From Enterovibrio gelatinilyticus (lineage in GTDB: Bacteria > Pseudomonadota > Gammaproteobacteria > Enterobacterales > Vibrionaceae), in contig NZ_JAJUBC010000034.1 of assembly GCF_028683095.1 (NCBI RefSeq), forward strand, positions 1-64,000: a stretch of 64,000 nt of DNA, given 5' to 3'. Both the position numbers and the translations under genes were made by a program. Below the pieces are notes generated by a model. The model did no database searches. It was not told the origin of the DNA and saw only the letters and a program-made list of their open reading frames with translations. Positions 36,743 through 45,866 of the stretch are shown here, one piece after another (position 1 is the stretch's first letter; each line of letters starts with the position of its first letter).

Positions 36743-38581
36743 CTAGATGTTTCTTACCACTCGGAATCCTAAATAGTTCGCGCTAAGGTCGGACTTGAGT
36801 TCCAAGCGCTCCGCTACGCGTGCGCTGCTTGGAGAAAAGCTCCACGCCCCACCACGAGCTACTGGCGCTTGGCTTTCAGCCCACTCCCATACATTCCCAG
36901 CGGTGTCGTAAACGCCGAATGGGTTAGCGGGGAAACTGCCCACTGGCGATGTGCTTCTGTTTGACCAAGCGGTACCGCTCCAACCTGTGTTAGCGTTGCC
37001 AACACCGATGTCGTTGCCCCACCAAAAATCTGATGCACTACCAGCACGCGCAGCGACTTCCCACTGAACCTCAGAAGGCAATGCGTAGTTGAAACCAGTT
37101 TGTTTACTTAACCACGAAGAGTAAGTGATGGCATCTTGACGGGTAATGCAAACAACAGGGGAGTTATCTGCTTGGTCAAAGCCCGGCTTACGCCAGTTAT
37201 GATTGAGGAGCTGTTTAGGTTCGCCATTGACAAGGGAGGTACAACCTTGACCTTCTTCTGCTTCCGTCACGTAACCTGTTGCAGCAACAAACTCACCAAA
37301 CTGCTTCACCGTGACCGGCGTTGCAGCGATAGAGAAGGGCTGATCAACGACCACAGGCTGTTTGGCTTCAAAACCGACGTTATACTGGCCTGCGCCGATA
37401 ACGACCATTTTAGGAGCTTGACGGTTGTTTGATAGCTTGTCAGCGAATCGCTTTCCCGGTTTTGGGCGGTTCTCTTGTTCCCTTAGACTCGCCCATACAA
37501 CGGAATCTTTGTTCATGTTCATTTGACGGCTATAAGGTTCAAACCCAGGCTTTTCTACCGTCAGTTGATGCTGACCAGCTGGTAGCATGATTTCAACGGG
37601 TGTTGAGCCATAGGTGACGCCGTTAATGGTGACATTATCTTCAAAGCGATTTGAGCGGATCTTTACGTTGACCCAACGTTTAGCCTGCTGTTTTGGCGTC
37701 GCTTTTGCGGATGTAAACGACTTATCAACACAGTAGCGCTCTGCAAAATCAAGCAGTTTACATGCAGCATTGTCGTCAGGTTTGCTTCGCATTTCAGCTT
37801 GCAAGCGCGTGATGTAGCGGTTGTTACCGCTAAATCCACTGTCTACAACGTTACTGTTCATCACGTGAATGTTGAACGAAACACGGTTAGCATTCAGCTT
37901 GGCGGTCGATGATTCCGTTACTTTGTCTAAAACGTGTGATTGAAAGGTGTTAACGGCTTTCTGCATCGTCAGGGTTTTACCCTGATTAGAACATGCAGCT
38001 AACGTCATCGACTCGCTACACGTAATGGTGTGTACCACTTCGATGGTATCGGCAAACGTCAATTCTTGGCGAAGACGCTTTACGCGTGCTTCTTTTTTCG
38101 ACTCTTGCAAATTTTCAAGCGAACTGACTAACAATTGCTTCTGGCGGTTTTCGCCTTCAACAATGCGTTGTTGTTCAGCGACGGCTTGATCATTACTCAG
38201 TGTCGAAGATTGATTTTCCTTTACCGCTTTCCATGCAGCTTGGTAATCATCTTTATACTGCGTGAGATCGGTATCAGGATTTTCAATGAGGCGACGGAAT
38301 TGTTCGTCTAGACGTTCTTGCGCCATTGTCCGTCTTTTTTCCAAATCAATCGCTTTAGTTGCCAAAGTTTCACGTTCGGAAAGTAAAGCGTCCAGTCTAT
38401 CTCTTTGCGTCTGGAGGTTCTCAGCATGAGAGCCGATTTCACTTCTTTTATCTGCTAGCTTTTGTTCCAGAGCAACGACCGGGTCATTGGTTGCTACATT
38501 GGTTTCATTGGCAAGCGATTGACCACTAAGAAGAATCGGTGTTAGCGCGAAGACCAACGCGGTGATGCGATTACTTTTCAT
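36743..38581 (-). CDS. Exported SUMF1-domain protein with coiled coil and PEGA domain
   Basis: 612 residues from the ATG at 38581 (AAGGGAC upstream); the longer reading from 38629 would put a charged tail before the signal peptide. Signal peptide: ITALVFALTPILLSGQSLA. Then come a coiled coil of about 120 residues (LEQKLADKRSEI, RDRLDALLSERETLATKA), a middle region with two Cys pairs, a PEGA-type carbohydrate/surface-associated beta domain (TINGVTYGSTPVEIMLPAG), and a C-terminal SUMF1/FGE-like domain (PVTVKQFGEFVAATGYV, LPSEVQWEVAARAGS, NVWEWAES, RGGAWSFSP). The FGE copper-site cysteines are not evident, so a binding or structural role is more likely than formylglycine formation. It is a solitary gene. 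Confidence 0.8.
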   Translation of the reverse strand: MKSNRITALVFALTPILLSGQSLANETNVATNDPVVALEQKLADKRSEIGSHAENLQTQRDRLDALLSERETLATKAIDLEKRRTMAQERLDEQFRRLIENPDTDLTQYKDDYQAAWKAVKENQSSTLSNDQAVAEQQRIVEGENRQKQLLVSSLENLQESKKEARVKRLRQELTFADTIEVVHTITCSESMTLAACSNQGKTLTMQKAVNTFQSHVLDKVTESSTAKLNANRVSFNIHVMNSNVVDSGFSGNNRYITRLQAEMRSKPDDNAACKLLDFAERYCVDKSFTSAKATPKQQAKRWVNVKIRSNRFEDNVTINGVTYGSTPVEIMLPAGQHQLTVEKPGFEPYSRQMNMNKDSVVWASLREQENRPKPGKRFADKLSNNRQAPKMVVIGAGQYNVGFEAKQPVVVDQPFSIAATPVTVKQFGEFVAATGYVTEAEEGQGCTSLVNGEPKQLLNHNWRKPGFDQADNSPVVCITRQDAITYSSWLSKQTGFNYALPSEVQWEVAARAGSASDFWWGNDIGVGNANTGWSGTAWSNRSTSPVGSFPANPFGVYDTAGNVWEWAESQAPVARGGAWSFSPSSARVAERLELKSDLSANYLGFRVVRNI

Positions 38582-39243
38582 ATGTCCCTTGCTTATTCTC
38601 AGAATTTCAATAGAAAAGCGTTGTCCCAAATAGCTAGATTAACACGTCAGTGTCATTTAGCTCGTCCATGTTACTAATTATTTGATGCTTATCGTTATTA
38701 ATCAATATCTATATTTTGATAAACAACTCAATAATTAGCGGTGACATTTAGTTGACGCCAAAAATATAACGCGTTAACTGCTTAATGAAATGGAAATAAT
38801 GGATAGTTTGGCGTTAAATTATTATTTAGCGTCATATTATTGACGATGTGAGAAATAATGTTAATTCCGCGGGTGGGTTAACGATACGATGAAACAGGAA
38901 GGATCGCTTTCATCGGAACGATGATCATGGCTGGATCCTTTGTGGAATAACTCGAAAGCATGATCAAGTATTGTAAAACATGCCTAATCGACAATAAATG
39001 CCAGGTAATCCAATTATTTTCAATCGGTTAGATATAGATTGGTGAGTCATTGTTCGATGAGTGGGTCATGTTGACCTTGATCAACCGGGTTCATTCGTTG
39101 AGATCATGCACAAAAATCGAATCAAAATGACATTGCCCGTAGTTTACGCATCTCTTGATCATCTTTCCGTGGTGATTTTGCTTCTCGTTTTTAGGTGTTG
39201 CGTGTAAGAATGACAAGTTGTTAAGTCATCTATCATTATTTCT
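38582..39243. other. Gene-free 660-bp region
   Basis: No credible ORF. The left 300 bp is AT-rich with a likely promoter for the reverse SUMF1-domain gene. The right half (38918-39170) holds a cluster of RctB-type sites, annotated separately. Confidence 0.6.
38918..39170. promoter_or_regulatory. Distal RctB-binding-site cluster (iterons plus 39-mer-like core)
   Basis: Non-coding DNA 24 kb from the origin repeats the origin's motifs: ATGATCAT at 38921, ATGATCAA at 38960, TTGATCAA at 39077, AGATCATG at 39101 and TTGATCAT at 39155. GCCCGTAGTTTACGCATC at 39135-39152 matches the 39-mer core CCGTAAT(T/C)TAG at most positions. GATC also recurs at 38902 and 38934. V. cholerae chromosome 2 also has an RctB-bound iteron/39-mer cluster away from the origin that restrains initiation. 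The sites lie upstream of the AraC-type gene, so they may also touch its promoter. Confidence 0.6.
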
Positions 39244-40017
39244 ATGGCATCTGAATTTAAGCACTCGCAAGTCATGGCACTTCCCAATCATCCGTCGCTG
39301 CATGCGCATGACTACCGTCAGGTCGTGATTGGGTTGCAAGGCCAAACAGAGTTTGAGCTTTCTGGGCGCGGCAGTCTTGTCGGGCCAGGTCAAGGGTGTC
39401 TGGTCTCTGAGTCTGAGCTTCATGCGTTTTCCGGTGTAGGACACAATGAAATTCTGGTGATAAACCTCCCCGAGCCTCTGTTGTTAGGGGAGCTAAGTAT
39501 GAAACAGAAAGTGGATGCGCTGTTCGCGAGAGAAGCGTACTTCCAACTGGATAGCCAAGCACAAACCTTAGTGAAAGCGTTAACCGCTGAAATGGTTGCA
39601 AATCCAAATGACAAGCTTTTGGGACGCGCATGTGCCGACACCTTGCTGTGTGTGATGGAGCGGCATTTTCGTGATCAACTCGCCCCGCGCCGTCATGGCC
39701 AACGCCTGAATATGGACATTATTGATCTCTATATTCGTCAACATATCAGCCGCAAGATCAGCGTGGCGCAAATGGCAGGTTCCGTATTTTTGGCAGAGAG
39801 TCAGTTCCACCAACTGTTCAAGACACAAGTTGGTATGACGCCACATCAGTACGTTTTGATGCGACGCTTTGAGCTTGCACAAGAATTGTTGCGCAGTAGT
39901 GAACTGAACCTCACTCAGATCTCGGACAGCTGTGGTTTCTCATCTCAGAGCGGATTCACCTCTGCATTTTCTCGTCAATTTGGTATTTCCCCTTCTCGCT
40001 TCCGCCAGCAAGACTGA
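39244..40017 (+). CDS. AraC-family regulator, probably of proline catabolism
   Basis: 257 residues. An N-terminal cupin-like domain (about 1-100; HAHDYRQVVIGLQGQTEFEL) precedes a C-terminal AraC double helix-turn-helix (KISVAQMAGSVFLAESQFHQLF and LTQISDSCGFSSQSGFTSAF, about 165-255). The adjacent PutA lacks the ribbon-helix-helix repressor domain of enterobacterial PutA, so a separate regulator is expected; this gene, 202 bp upstream of putA on the same strand, is the obvious candidate. The effector (perhaps proline) is inferred. Its 5' flank carries the RctB-site cluster. Confidence 0.85.
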   Translation: MASEFKHSQVMALPNHPSLHAHDYRQVVIGLQGQTEFELSGRGSLVGPGQGCLVSESELHAFSGVGHNEILVINLPEPLLLGELSMKQKVDALFAREAYFQLDSQAQTLVKALTAEMVANPNDKLLGRACADTLLCVMERHFRDQLAPRRHGQRLNMDIIDLYIRQHISRKISVAQMAGSVFLAESQFHQLFKTQVGMTPHQYVLMRRFELAQELLRSSELNLTQISDSCGFSSQSGFTSAFSRQFGISPSRFRQQD

Positions 40018-40219
40018 TCTAAATCAATAGATATGAAACAAATTGTTATCAGGCAACAGAAGCTGCGGTTCTCTGTTTGTTAATGATCGGAGTTTTTTGC
40101 AATAATGCCGCAGAATTTTGAAAGACTCCGCATCGCATCCTACCTAGAATCGGTCGTTAATCTAACATATTAGTAACATATGCCACTGCGTTGTGGTCAT
40201 AGGAGAGAGGAATCTGCTT

Positions 40220-43200
40220 ATGTTGAAAGCGACCGATGTGTTGGCGCCAAGTTATCTTGAGCAGCCATCAAAACAACTGTGGGCGTCTATTTCGTCGCAC
40301 TATTGTGTGGATGAGAGTGAGCTATTGGAATCGCTGATTCCTTTGGCTACTCCCTCTGCGCAAGAGCGTGATGAAGCACAATCGCGTGCTGCCGAGTTGA
40401 TCGAACGTGTGAGAGCGGACAAAAAAGCCGTTCAGATGATCGATGCACTGTTGCTTGAATATAGTCTTGATACCCGCGAAGGCATTTTGCTGATGTGTTT
40501 GGCTGAAGCGCTAATGCGCGTGCCTGACGCGAAAACAGCAGACGCGCTAATCCGTGACAAACTCGGCGTGGCAGATTGGAAAGCGCACCTAAAAGGGTCT
40601 GATTCTCTCTTCGTGAATGCGTCTACTTGGGGCTTAATGTTGACGGGTAAAGTCGTCAACTTGGATGAGCGAGAAGAAAGTACACCAAGCAAGGTGATCA
40701 ACCGTTTGGTGAACAAGATGTCTGAACCCGTGATCCGCCAAGCCATGCATCAAGCGATGAAAGTGATGGGACACCAATTTGTGTTGGGTCGCGATATCAA
40801 CGAAGCGCTTGGCAATGGTAAGCCACAGCGCCAAAAAGGCTTCACATACTCTTTCGATATGCTGGGTGAAGCGGCATTGACTACGCAAGACGCGCAGAAA
40901 TACTTCAATGATTACATGCAAGCCATTGAGACTGTGTCACAACATCTAACTGTTGGAGGCGCACCTGCGCCTTCTGTGTCAATCAAACTCTCTGCACTTC
41001 ATCCTCGCTATGAAGTCGCCAACGAAGAGCGTGTTCTCTCCGAATTGTTTGATACGGTGCTGGGATTGCTCAAGCGCGCACGTGCATTAAAGGTCGCTAT
41101 TACCATTGATGCGGAAGAAGCCGATCGTTTAGAACTGTCATTGAAGTTGTTCGAAAAGCTGTTTACTCATGAAGACATTGTAGGGTGGGGGCAATTTGGA
41201 CTCGTGGTTCAAGCGTATTCCAAACGTGCGTTGCCTGTGGTTGTTTGGCTCGCTGCTTTAGCGCGTGAAAACAACACCATTATTCCGATGCGATTGGTGA
41301 AAGGCGCGTATTGGGACAGCGAGATCAAACTGTCACAACAGAATGGTTTGCAAGGCTATCCGGTTTATACGCGTAAAGAGGGGACGGATGTCGCTTATCT
41401 CGCTTGCGCTCGCTTTCTTTTGTCTCAGCATATTTGCGGCTTAATCTTTCCGCAATTTGCTAGCCATAACGCCCAAACCGTGTCTGCTATTTCAGCTATG
41501 GCTCGCCATGATCAGTATGAATTTCAGCGCTTGCATGGCATGGGTGATGCCCTGTATGCGCATGCCCACGATATGTTTGGGCAATCCGTTAGAATTTACG
41601 CGCCGGTAGGCAACCATAAAGATCTCCTTCCTTATTTGGTTCGACGCCTTCTAGAAAACGGCGCAAACAGTTCGTTTGTTCACCGCCTTGTGGATGCTCG
41701 ATGCCCAATCAGCGATTTGACGCAGCACCCTGTTGATATGCTTGTTTCGCGACCTTCGCTTCAAAACCCGCGCATTCCAATGCCAAGCGAGATATTTGGC
41801 GATTCCCGCAAAAACTCATCGGGCGTTGCCATTGATATTGAAAGTGAATGGCAACGTTATGATGCATGCGTGCAGCAGCACATGAGCACACACTGGAAAG
41901 CTGGCCCCATTATCAATGGTGAACGCTTACTCGGTGACATACACACTGTCGTTGCGCCTTATGATCACCGTCTTGAAGTTGGTTCAATCCGTTGGGCGAC
42001 AGAAGAAGACGTCGATACTGCGCTGGAGGCTGCATCTAACAGTGTCGATACCTGGCAAGCCTTTAGCGCAAGAGAAAGAGGTAAGTACTTACTTCTGTTG
42101 GCAGATAAGCTTGAAGAGAATCTAGGTGAGCTGGTGGCACTCTGTCATCGCGAAGCGGGCAAAACGATTCACGACAGTATTGATGAAGTGCGTGAAGCGG
42201 TCGATTTCCTTCGCTACTACCCAGTAGAAGCGGAAAAAATGATGGAAGAAGGCCAGAACTTTACTCGCTTCGATGGTACCAAGGCGACACTTCACCGTGA
42301 AGGTCGTGGTGTGTTTACCTGTATCAGCCCGTGGAACTTTCCACTCGCAATTTTCATCGGACAGATTTCAGCGGCGCTCGTGACGGGTAATACCGTGGTG
42401 GCTAAACCCGCTGAACAATCGTCGCTGATTGCCTTTCGTACTATTGAACTCTTGCTCGAAACGGGTATTCCCGCAGGCGTTATTCATCTCCTGCCAGGTA
42501 CGGGGGCGGTGGTCGGAAGTGCGTTAACGGGTGATGAGCGTATCGCGGGTGTAGCATTTACCGGTTCGACGCCGACGGCACAACGCATTAATCAAACCCT
42601 TGCTTCTCGCCAAGCACTGCCAGTGCCTTTTATTGCTGAGACGGGCGGTCAAAACGCCATGATCGTTGATAGCACTGCATTGCCAGAACAGGTTGCACGC
42701 GATGTTGTTCGATCAGCATTTGCCTCGGCGGGGCAACGTTGTTCGGCGCTGCGCGTGTTATATGTTCAGCAAGACGTTGCCGAGCGTGTGATTGGCCTTA
42801 TCAAGGGAGCAATGGCAGAAATGCACGTTGGCTTGCCTTTCTTACATGCTACCGATGTCGGCCCAGTGATCGACGAAGCGGCACAATCGAAACTTCAAAA
42901 TCACATCGACCAGTTGTTTAAAACCAGCACTTTCATTGCTAAAGCGCCAATGAGCAGTGAAACACGTGCAGGGACATACATTGCACCAGTGGCGTTCGAA
43001 ATCAACAGTATTTCTGAGCTTTCACAAGAGCACTTTGGCCCGATTTTGCACGTGGTACGTTATCACGCGGATCATCTCGATCGCGTGATTGATGATATCA
43101 ACCATGCCGGTTTCGGCCTCACACTTGGCGTTCATAGCCGAAATGAAAGCACCTACCGCCACATAGAAGCACGCGCAAAAGTGGGTAACTGCTATATCAA

Positions 43201-43327
43201 TCGCGATCAAGTTGGCGCTGTCGTAGGAGTGCAACCTTTTGGCGGACAAGGCTTATCTGGAACGGGGCCAAAAGCGGGTGGGCCGCACTATCTCTATCGC
43301 TTCACTAAAGAAGAGGTGGTCGCATGA
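40220..43327 (+). CDS. putA: Bifunctional proline dehydrogenase / P5C dehydrogenase PutA
   Basis: 1035 residues from the ATG at 40220 (AGGAGAGAGG upstream). The frame can be read from 40193, but that start has no ribosome site. The flavin-dependent proline dehydrogenase barrel occupies about 150-460 (SIKLSALHPRYE, MRLVKGAYWDSEIK, FASHNAQT). The P5C dehydrogenase occupies about 530-1030 (ISPWNFPLAIFIGQ, ETGGQNAMIVDS, catalytic Cys in SAGQRCSALRVL, QPFGGQGLSGTGPKAGGP). There is no N-terminal DNA-binding domain, so it is not self-regulating. It oxidises proline to glutamate at the inner membrane. It overlaps the next gene in an ATGA. Confidence 0.96.
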   Translation: MLKATDVLAPSYLEQPSKQLWASISSHYCVDESELLESLIPLATPSAQERDEAQSRAAELIERVRADKKAVQMIDALLLEYSLDTREGILLMCLAEALMRVPDAKTADALIRDKLGVADWKAHLKGSDSLFVNASTWGLMLTGKVVNLDEREESTPSKVINRLVNKMSEPVIRQAMHQAMKVMGHQFVLGRDINEALGNGKPQRQKGFTYSFDMLGEAALTTQDAQKYFNDYMQAIETVSQHLTVGGAPAPSVSIKLSALHPRYEVANEERVLSELFDTVLGLLKRARALKVAITIDAEEADRLELSLKLFEKLFTHEDIVGWGQFGLVVQAYSKRALPVVVWLAALARENNTIIPMRLVKGAYWDSEIKLSQQNGLQGYPVYTRKEGTDVAYLACARFLLSQHICGLIFPQFASHNAQTVSAISAMARHDQYEFQRLHGMGDALYAHAHDMFGQSVRIYAPVGNHKDLLPYLVRRLLENGANSSFVHRLVDARCPISDLTQHPVDMLVSRPSLQNPRIPMPSEIFGDSRKNSSGVAIDIESEWQRYDACVQQHMSTHWKAGPIINGERLLGDIHTVVAPYDHRLEVGSIRWATEEDVDTALEAASNSVDTWQAFSARERGKYLLLLADKLEENLGELVALCHREAGKTIHDSIDEVREAVDFLRYYPVEAEKMMEEGQNFTRFDGTKATLHREGRGVFTCISPWNFPLAIFIGQISAALVTGNTVVAKPAEQSSLIAFRTIELLLETGIPAGVIHLLPGTGAVVGSALTGDERIAGVAFTGSTPTAQRINQTLASRQALPVPFIAETGGQNAMIVDSTALPEQVARDVVRSAFASAGQRCSALRVLYVQQDVAERVIGLIKGAMAEMHVGLPFLHATDVGPVIDEAAQSKLQNHIDQLFKTSTFIAKAPMSSETRAGTYIAPVAFEINSISELSQEHFGPILHVVRYHADHLDRVIDDINHAGFGLTLGVHSRNESTYRHIEARAKVGNCYINRDQVGAVVGVQPFGGQGLSGTGPKAGGPHYLYRFTKEEVVA

Positions 43328-44061
43328 ACAACTTTCAAGGAATGAAGAACATGACGGATATCGAGCGTTTGGCGGCACAAAGCATGTCGGTATGGGAAGA
43401 ATGGAATGGGCTTGGCGTGAGCGGTCGTCGCGCATTGCTCGGTGCTTGGGCTGAAAACGTGAGTCAACGAGGTGGAGATTTTGCATTTGCCGCACAAATG
43501 ATCCGCTTCCATTTGCAGCAAGCAGAAACCTTGCTCGAGCCTGTGCACGATATGCCGGGGCCAACGGGTGAAACCAATGAACTGTATACGGCAGGGCGCG
43601 GGTTGTTTTTGGTCACTGGTGATGAGTCGTTGACTCTCTCGGGACTGGCTGGGCAACTCACCGCGGCGCTAGTCGCAGGAAACTGTGCGTTGGTTGCGGT
43701 AGCGAACGTGCTTCGCCATGAAACAGACGCATTATTGGCGGATTTGGTGAAAGCGAGTGCGCCAAATCGCCTTGTGCTTACAACAGAATTTGAAAAGCTA
43801 GATGACGTATTGCAGCAAGCCCCCATTTTCGGCGTTGCAGCCATTGCTAGTGAAAAACGTTTGATTGAAATAAACCGAATTTTGGCGTCTCGGGAAGGGG
43901 TTTTGGTTCAGTTCGTAGCGGAAAGCAACGTAGAACAACTGCCTCTCATTGCGTCGCCAACCTATCTGCTTCGCTTTATTACAGAGCGAACGCGTACCAT
44001 CAACATCACTGCTGTAGGAGGCAATGCGACGTTATTGGAACTCGGCAGTGGTGAACATTAA
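43324..44061 (+). CDS. ALDH-like protein without catalytic core
   Basis: 245 residues, overlapping the putA stop by 4 bp. The first 60 residues are helical and resemble the N-terminal part of PutA's dehydrogenase half. GRGLFLVTGDESLTLSGLAG and LTAALVAGNCALVAVAN correspond to the cofactor-binding section of aldehyde dehydrogenases, and the last 40 residues (RTRTINITAVGGNATLLELG) to the extreme C-terminus. The segment with the catalytic Cys and Glu is missing. It is conserved between putA and putP in other Vibrionaceae as far as I recall, so it is probably a functional accessory protein rather than debris. The function is unknown. Confidence 0.7.
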   Translation: MNNFQGMKNMTDIERLAAQSMSVWEEWNGLGVSGRRALLGAWAENVSQRGGDFAFAAQMIRFHLQQAETLLEPVHDMPGPTGETNELYTAGRGLFLVTGDESLTLSGLAGQLTAALVAGNCALVAVANVLRHETDALLADLVKASAPNRLVLTTEFEKLDDVLQQAPIFGVAAIASEKRLIEINRILASREGVLVQFVAESNVEQLPLIASPTYLLRFITERTRTINITAVGGNATLLELGSGEH

Positions 44062-44115
44062 ATCCAACCGGAATTGGGCGCCTGATTTTGGTGCCCGTGT
44101 ATTGAGGGAAATAGA

Positions 44116-45612
44116 ATGATCGGAAACAGCGTTGCGATCAGTGCCACGTTTATTGTGTACCTGATTCTTATGCTTGGTATTGGCGTTTATGCCTACAAAC
44201 GAACAGCGAACTCAGAAGACTACTTCTTGGGTGGCCGTTCGCTAGGCCCTTGGCCTGCAGCTTTGTCTGCGGGTGCATCAGACATGAGCGGATGGTTGCT
44301 GCTCGGGTTACCTGGTTACGCTTATGCTGCAGGCGTGGAATCGCTATGGTTAGCTGGTGGCTTGTTAGCGGGTACTTACTTAAACTGGCTGATATGTGCC
44401 AAGAGGCTTCGTACTTACAGCATTGAAGTCGACAATGCGTTGACCATCCCTGAATTTTTGTCACGCCGCTTTGAAGATAACTCCAAGTTATTACAAACCA
44501 TTTCAGCCTTCTTCATTTTGCTATTTTTCCTTTTTTACACCAGCTCCGGTCTAGTGGCTGGTGGCAAACTGTTCGAAACGGTTTTCGGTCTTGATTACAG
44601 TGTCGCCGTCGTTATTGGTACGGTTTGTGTGGTGTCGTACACCCTCTTTGGTGGCTTCTTAGCGGTTTCTTGGACTGACTTGGTACAAGGCTTGCTGATG
44701 TCTGCTGCACTGATGATTGTTCCCATTGCCACAATGGAAGGGTCGTTCACTCAATTGCCTAGTGAGTTGGCCGCGAAGAACCCGGAGTTGCTGACGTTGT
44801 GGAATGACGTTAGCGGTGAGCCTCTGTCAGCGATTGCGATCATTTCTCTTGTTGCTTGGGGATTAGGTTATTTCGGTCAGCCACATATTCTTGCGCGTTT
44901 TCAAGCGACACGCACGAACAAAGACATTACCACGGCGCGTCGTATAGCCGTGGTATGGAGTGCGGTATCAATGATAGGTGCTATCCTGATTGGCTTGGTG
45001 GGCATCTTGTATGTTGATCAACACCTTGGTGGAGAACTTGCCGATGGTGAGACTATTTTCATGTACTTGGTCAATGCAGCCTTCCACCCAGTGGTTGCTG
45101 GTATATTATTGGCGGCGATTTTGGCCGCTGTAATGAGTACGGCTGACTCGCAACTACTCGTATCTTCGTCAGCGCTGGCTGAAGATTTCTACAAACAAGT
45201 CTTCCGTCCTGACGCATCCACTAAAGAAGTGGTTATGGTTGGTCGCTTTGCTGTAGTGGGCCTTTCCGCGGTGGCATTGGCATTAGCGATGAATCCAGAA
45301 AGTTCTGTACTTGGCCTCGTATCGTACGCGTGGGCTGGCTTTGGGGCTGCATTTGGCCCAGCGTTGCTATTGAGTTTGTTCTGGAAAGACATGAACCGGA
45401 ATGGCGCGTTAGCGGGTGTTGTAGTAGGTGGTGTGACTGTCGTGGCTTGGAAACAAGTTTCAGGTGGTATCTTCGATATTTATGAAATTGTTCCTGGGTT
45501 TATTCTTGCTTCTGTTGCCATTATTGCCGTGAGTAAAATGACCGGCGGAGCGAAAGCGACGGTGATGCAGAGATTTGATGACTATGAGAACAGCCTGAAA
45601 ACTCTGCCTTAA
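44116..45612 (+). CDS. putP: Sodium/proline symporter PutP
   Basis: 498 residues, 13 predicted helices. SSS-family hallmarks: YFLGGRSLGPWPAALSAGASDMSGWLLLG in the second-helix region (Na+ and proline site), LGYFGQPHILARF, and AAVMSTADSQLLVSSSALAEDFY in the eighth/ninth helices. It imports proline for PutA and is last in the araC-putA-ALDH-putP cluster. A clean terminator follows 35 bp after the stop. Confidence 0.95.
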   Translation: MIGNSVAISATFIVYLILMLGIGVYAYKRTANSEDYFLGGRSLGPWPAALSAGASDMSGWLLLGLPGYAYAAGVESLWLAGGLLAGTYLNWLICAKRLRTYSIEVDNALTIPEFLSRRFEDNSKLLQTISAFFILLFFLFYTSSGLVAGGKLFETVFGLDYSVAVVIGTVCVVSYTLFGGFLAVSWTDLVQGLLMSAALMIVPIATMEGSFTQLPSELAAKNPELLTLWNDVSGEPLSAIAIISLVAWGLGYFGQPHILARFQATRTNKDITTARRIAVVWSAVSMIGAILIGLVGILYVDQHLGGELADGETIFMYLVNAAFHPVVAGILLAAILAAVMSTADSQLLVSSSALAEDFYKQVFRPDASTKEVVMVGRFAVVGLSAVALALAMNPESSVLGLVSYAWAGFGAAFGPALLLSLFWKDMNRNGALAGVVVGGVTVVAWKQVSGGIFDIYEIVPGFILASVAIIAVSKMTGGAKATVMQRFDDYENSLKTLP

Positions 45613-45646
45613 TATGCCCTGACACATAGAATGTATCTGACAGCAA

Positions 45647-45675
45647 AAGGGACGTTAATACGTCCCTTTTTTATT
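45647..45675 (+). terminator. Terminator of the put cluster
   Basis: AAAGGGACG/CGTCCCTTT perfect 9-bp stem with a 6-base loop, followed by TTTTATTT. Confidence 0.88.
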
Positions 45676-45866
45676 TGTGATCAATAAGTTAATTGGATAC
45701 CGATATCATCTTCTAATGCTTTTCTCATTCCTAGTATGAATATTGAATGTGTGACTAGTGACTCATATGCGAGATTTATGGGCTACAGTTATCTATGGAG
45801 AACTGCGGCTAGGATGTTCTGCCCACGTTTTTCGTTCTAGAGAAGGGTTGTACTGAGGGAAAAAGC

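Noticed and set aside
40193-40219. Earlier start for PutA
   Set aside because: The ribosome-binding sequence AGGAGAGAGG lies inside this extension and serves the ATG at 40220.
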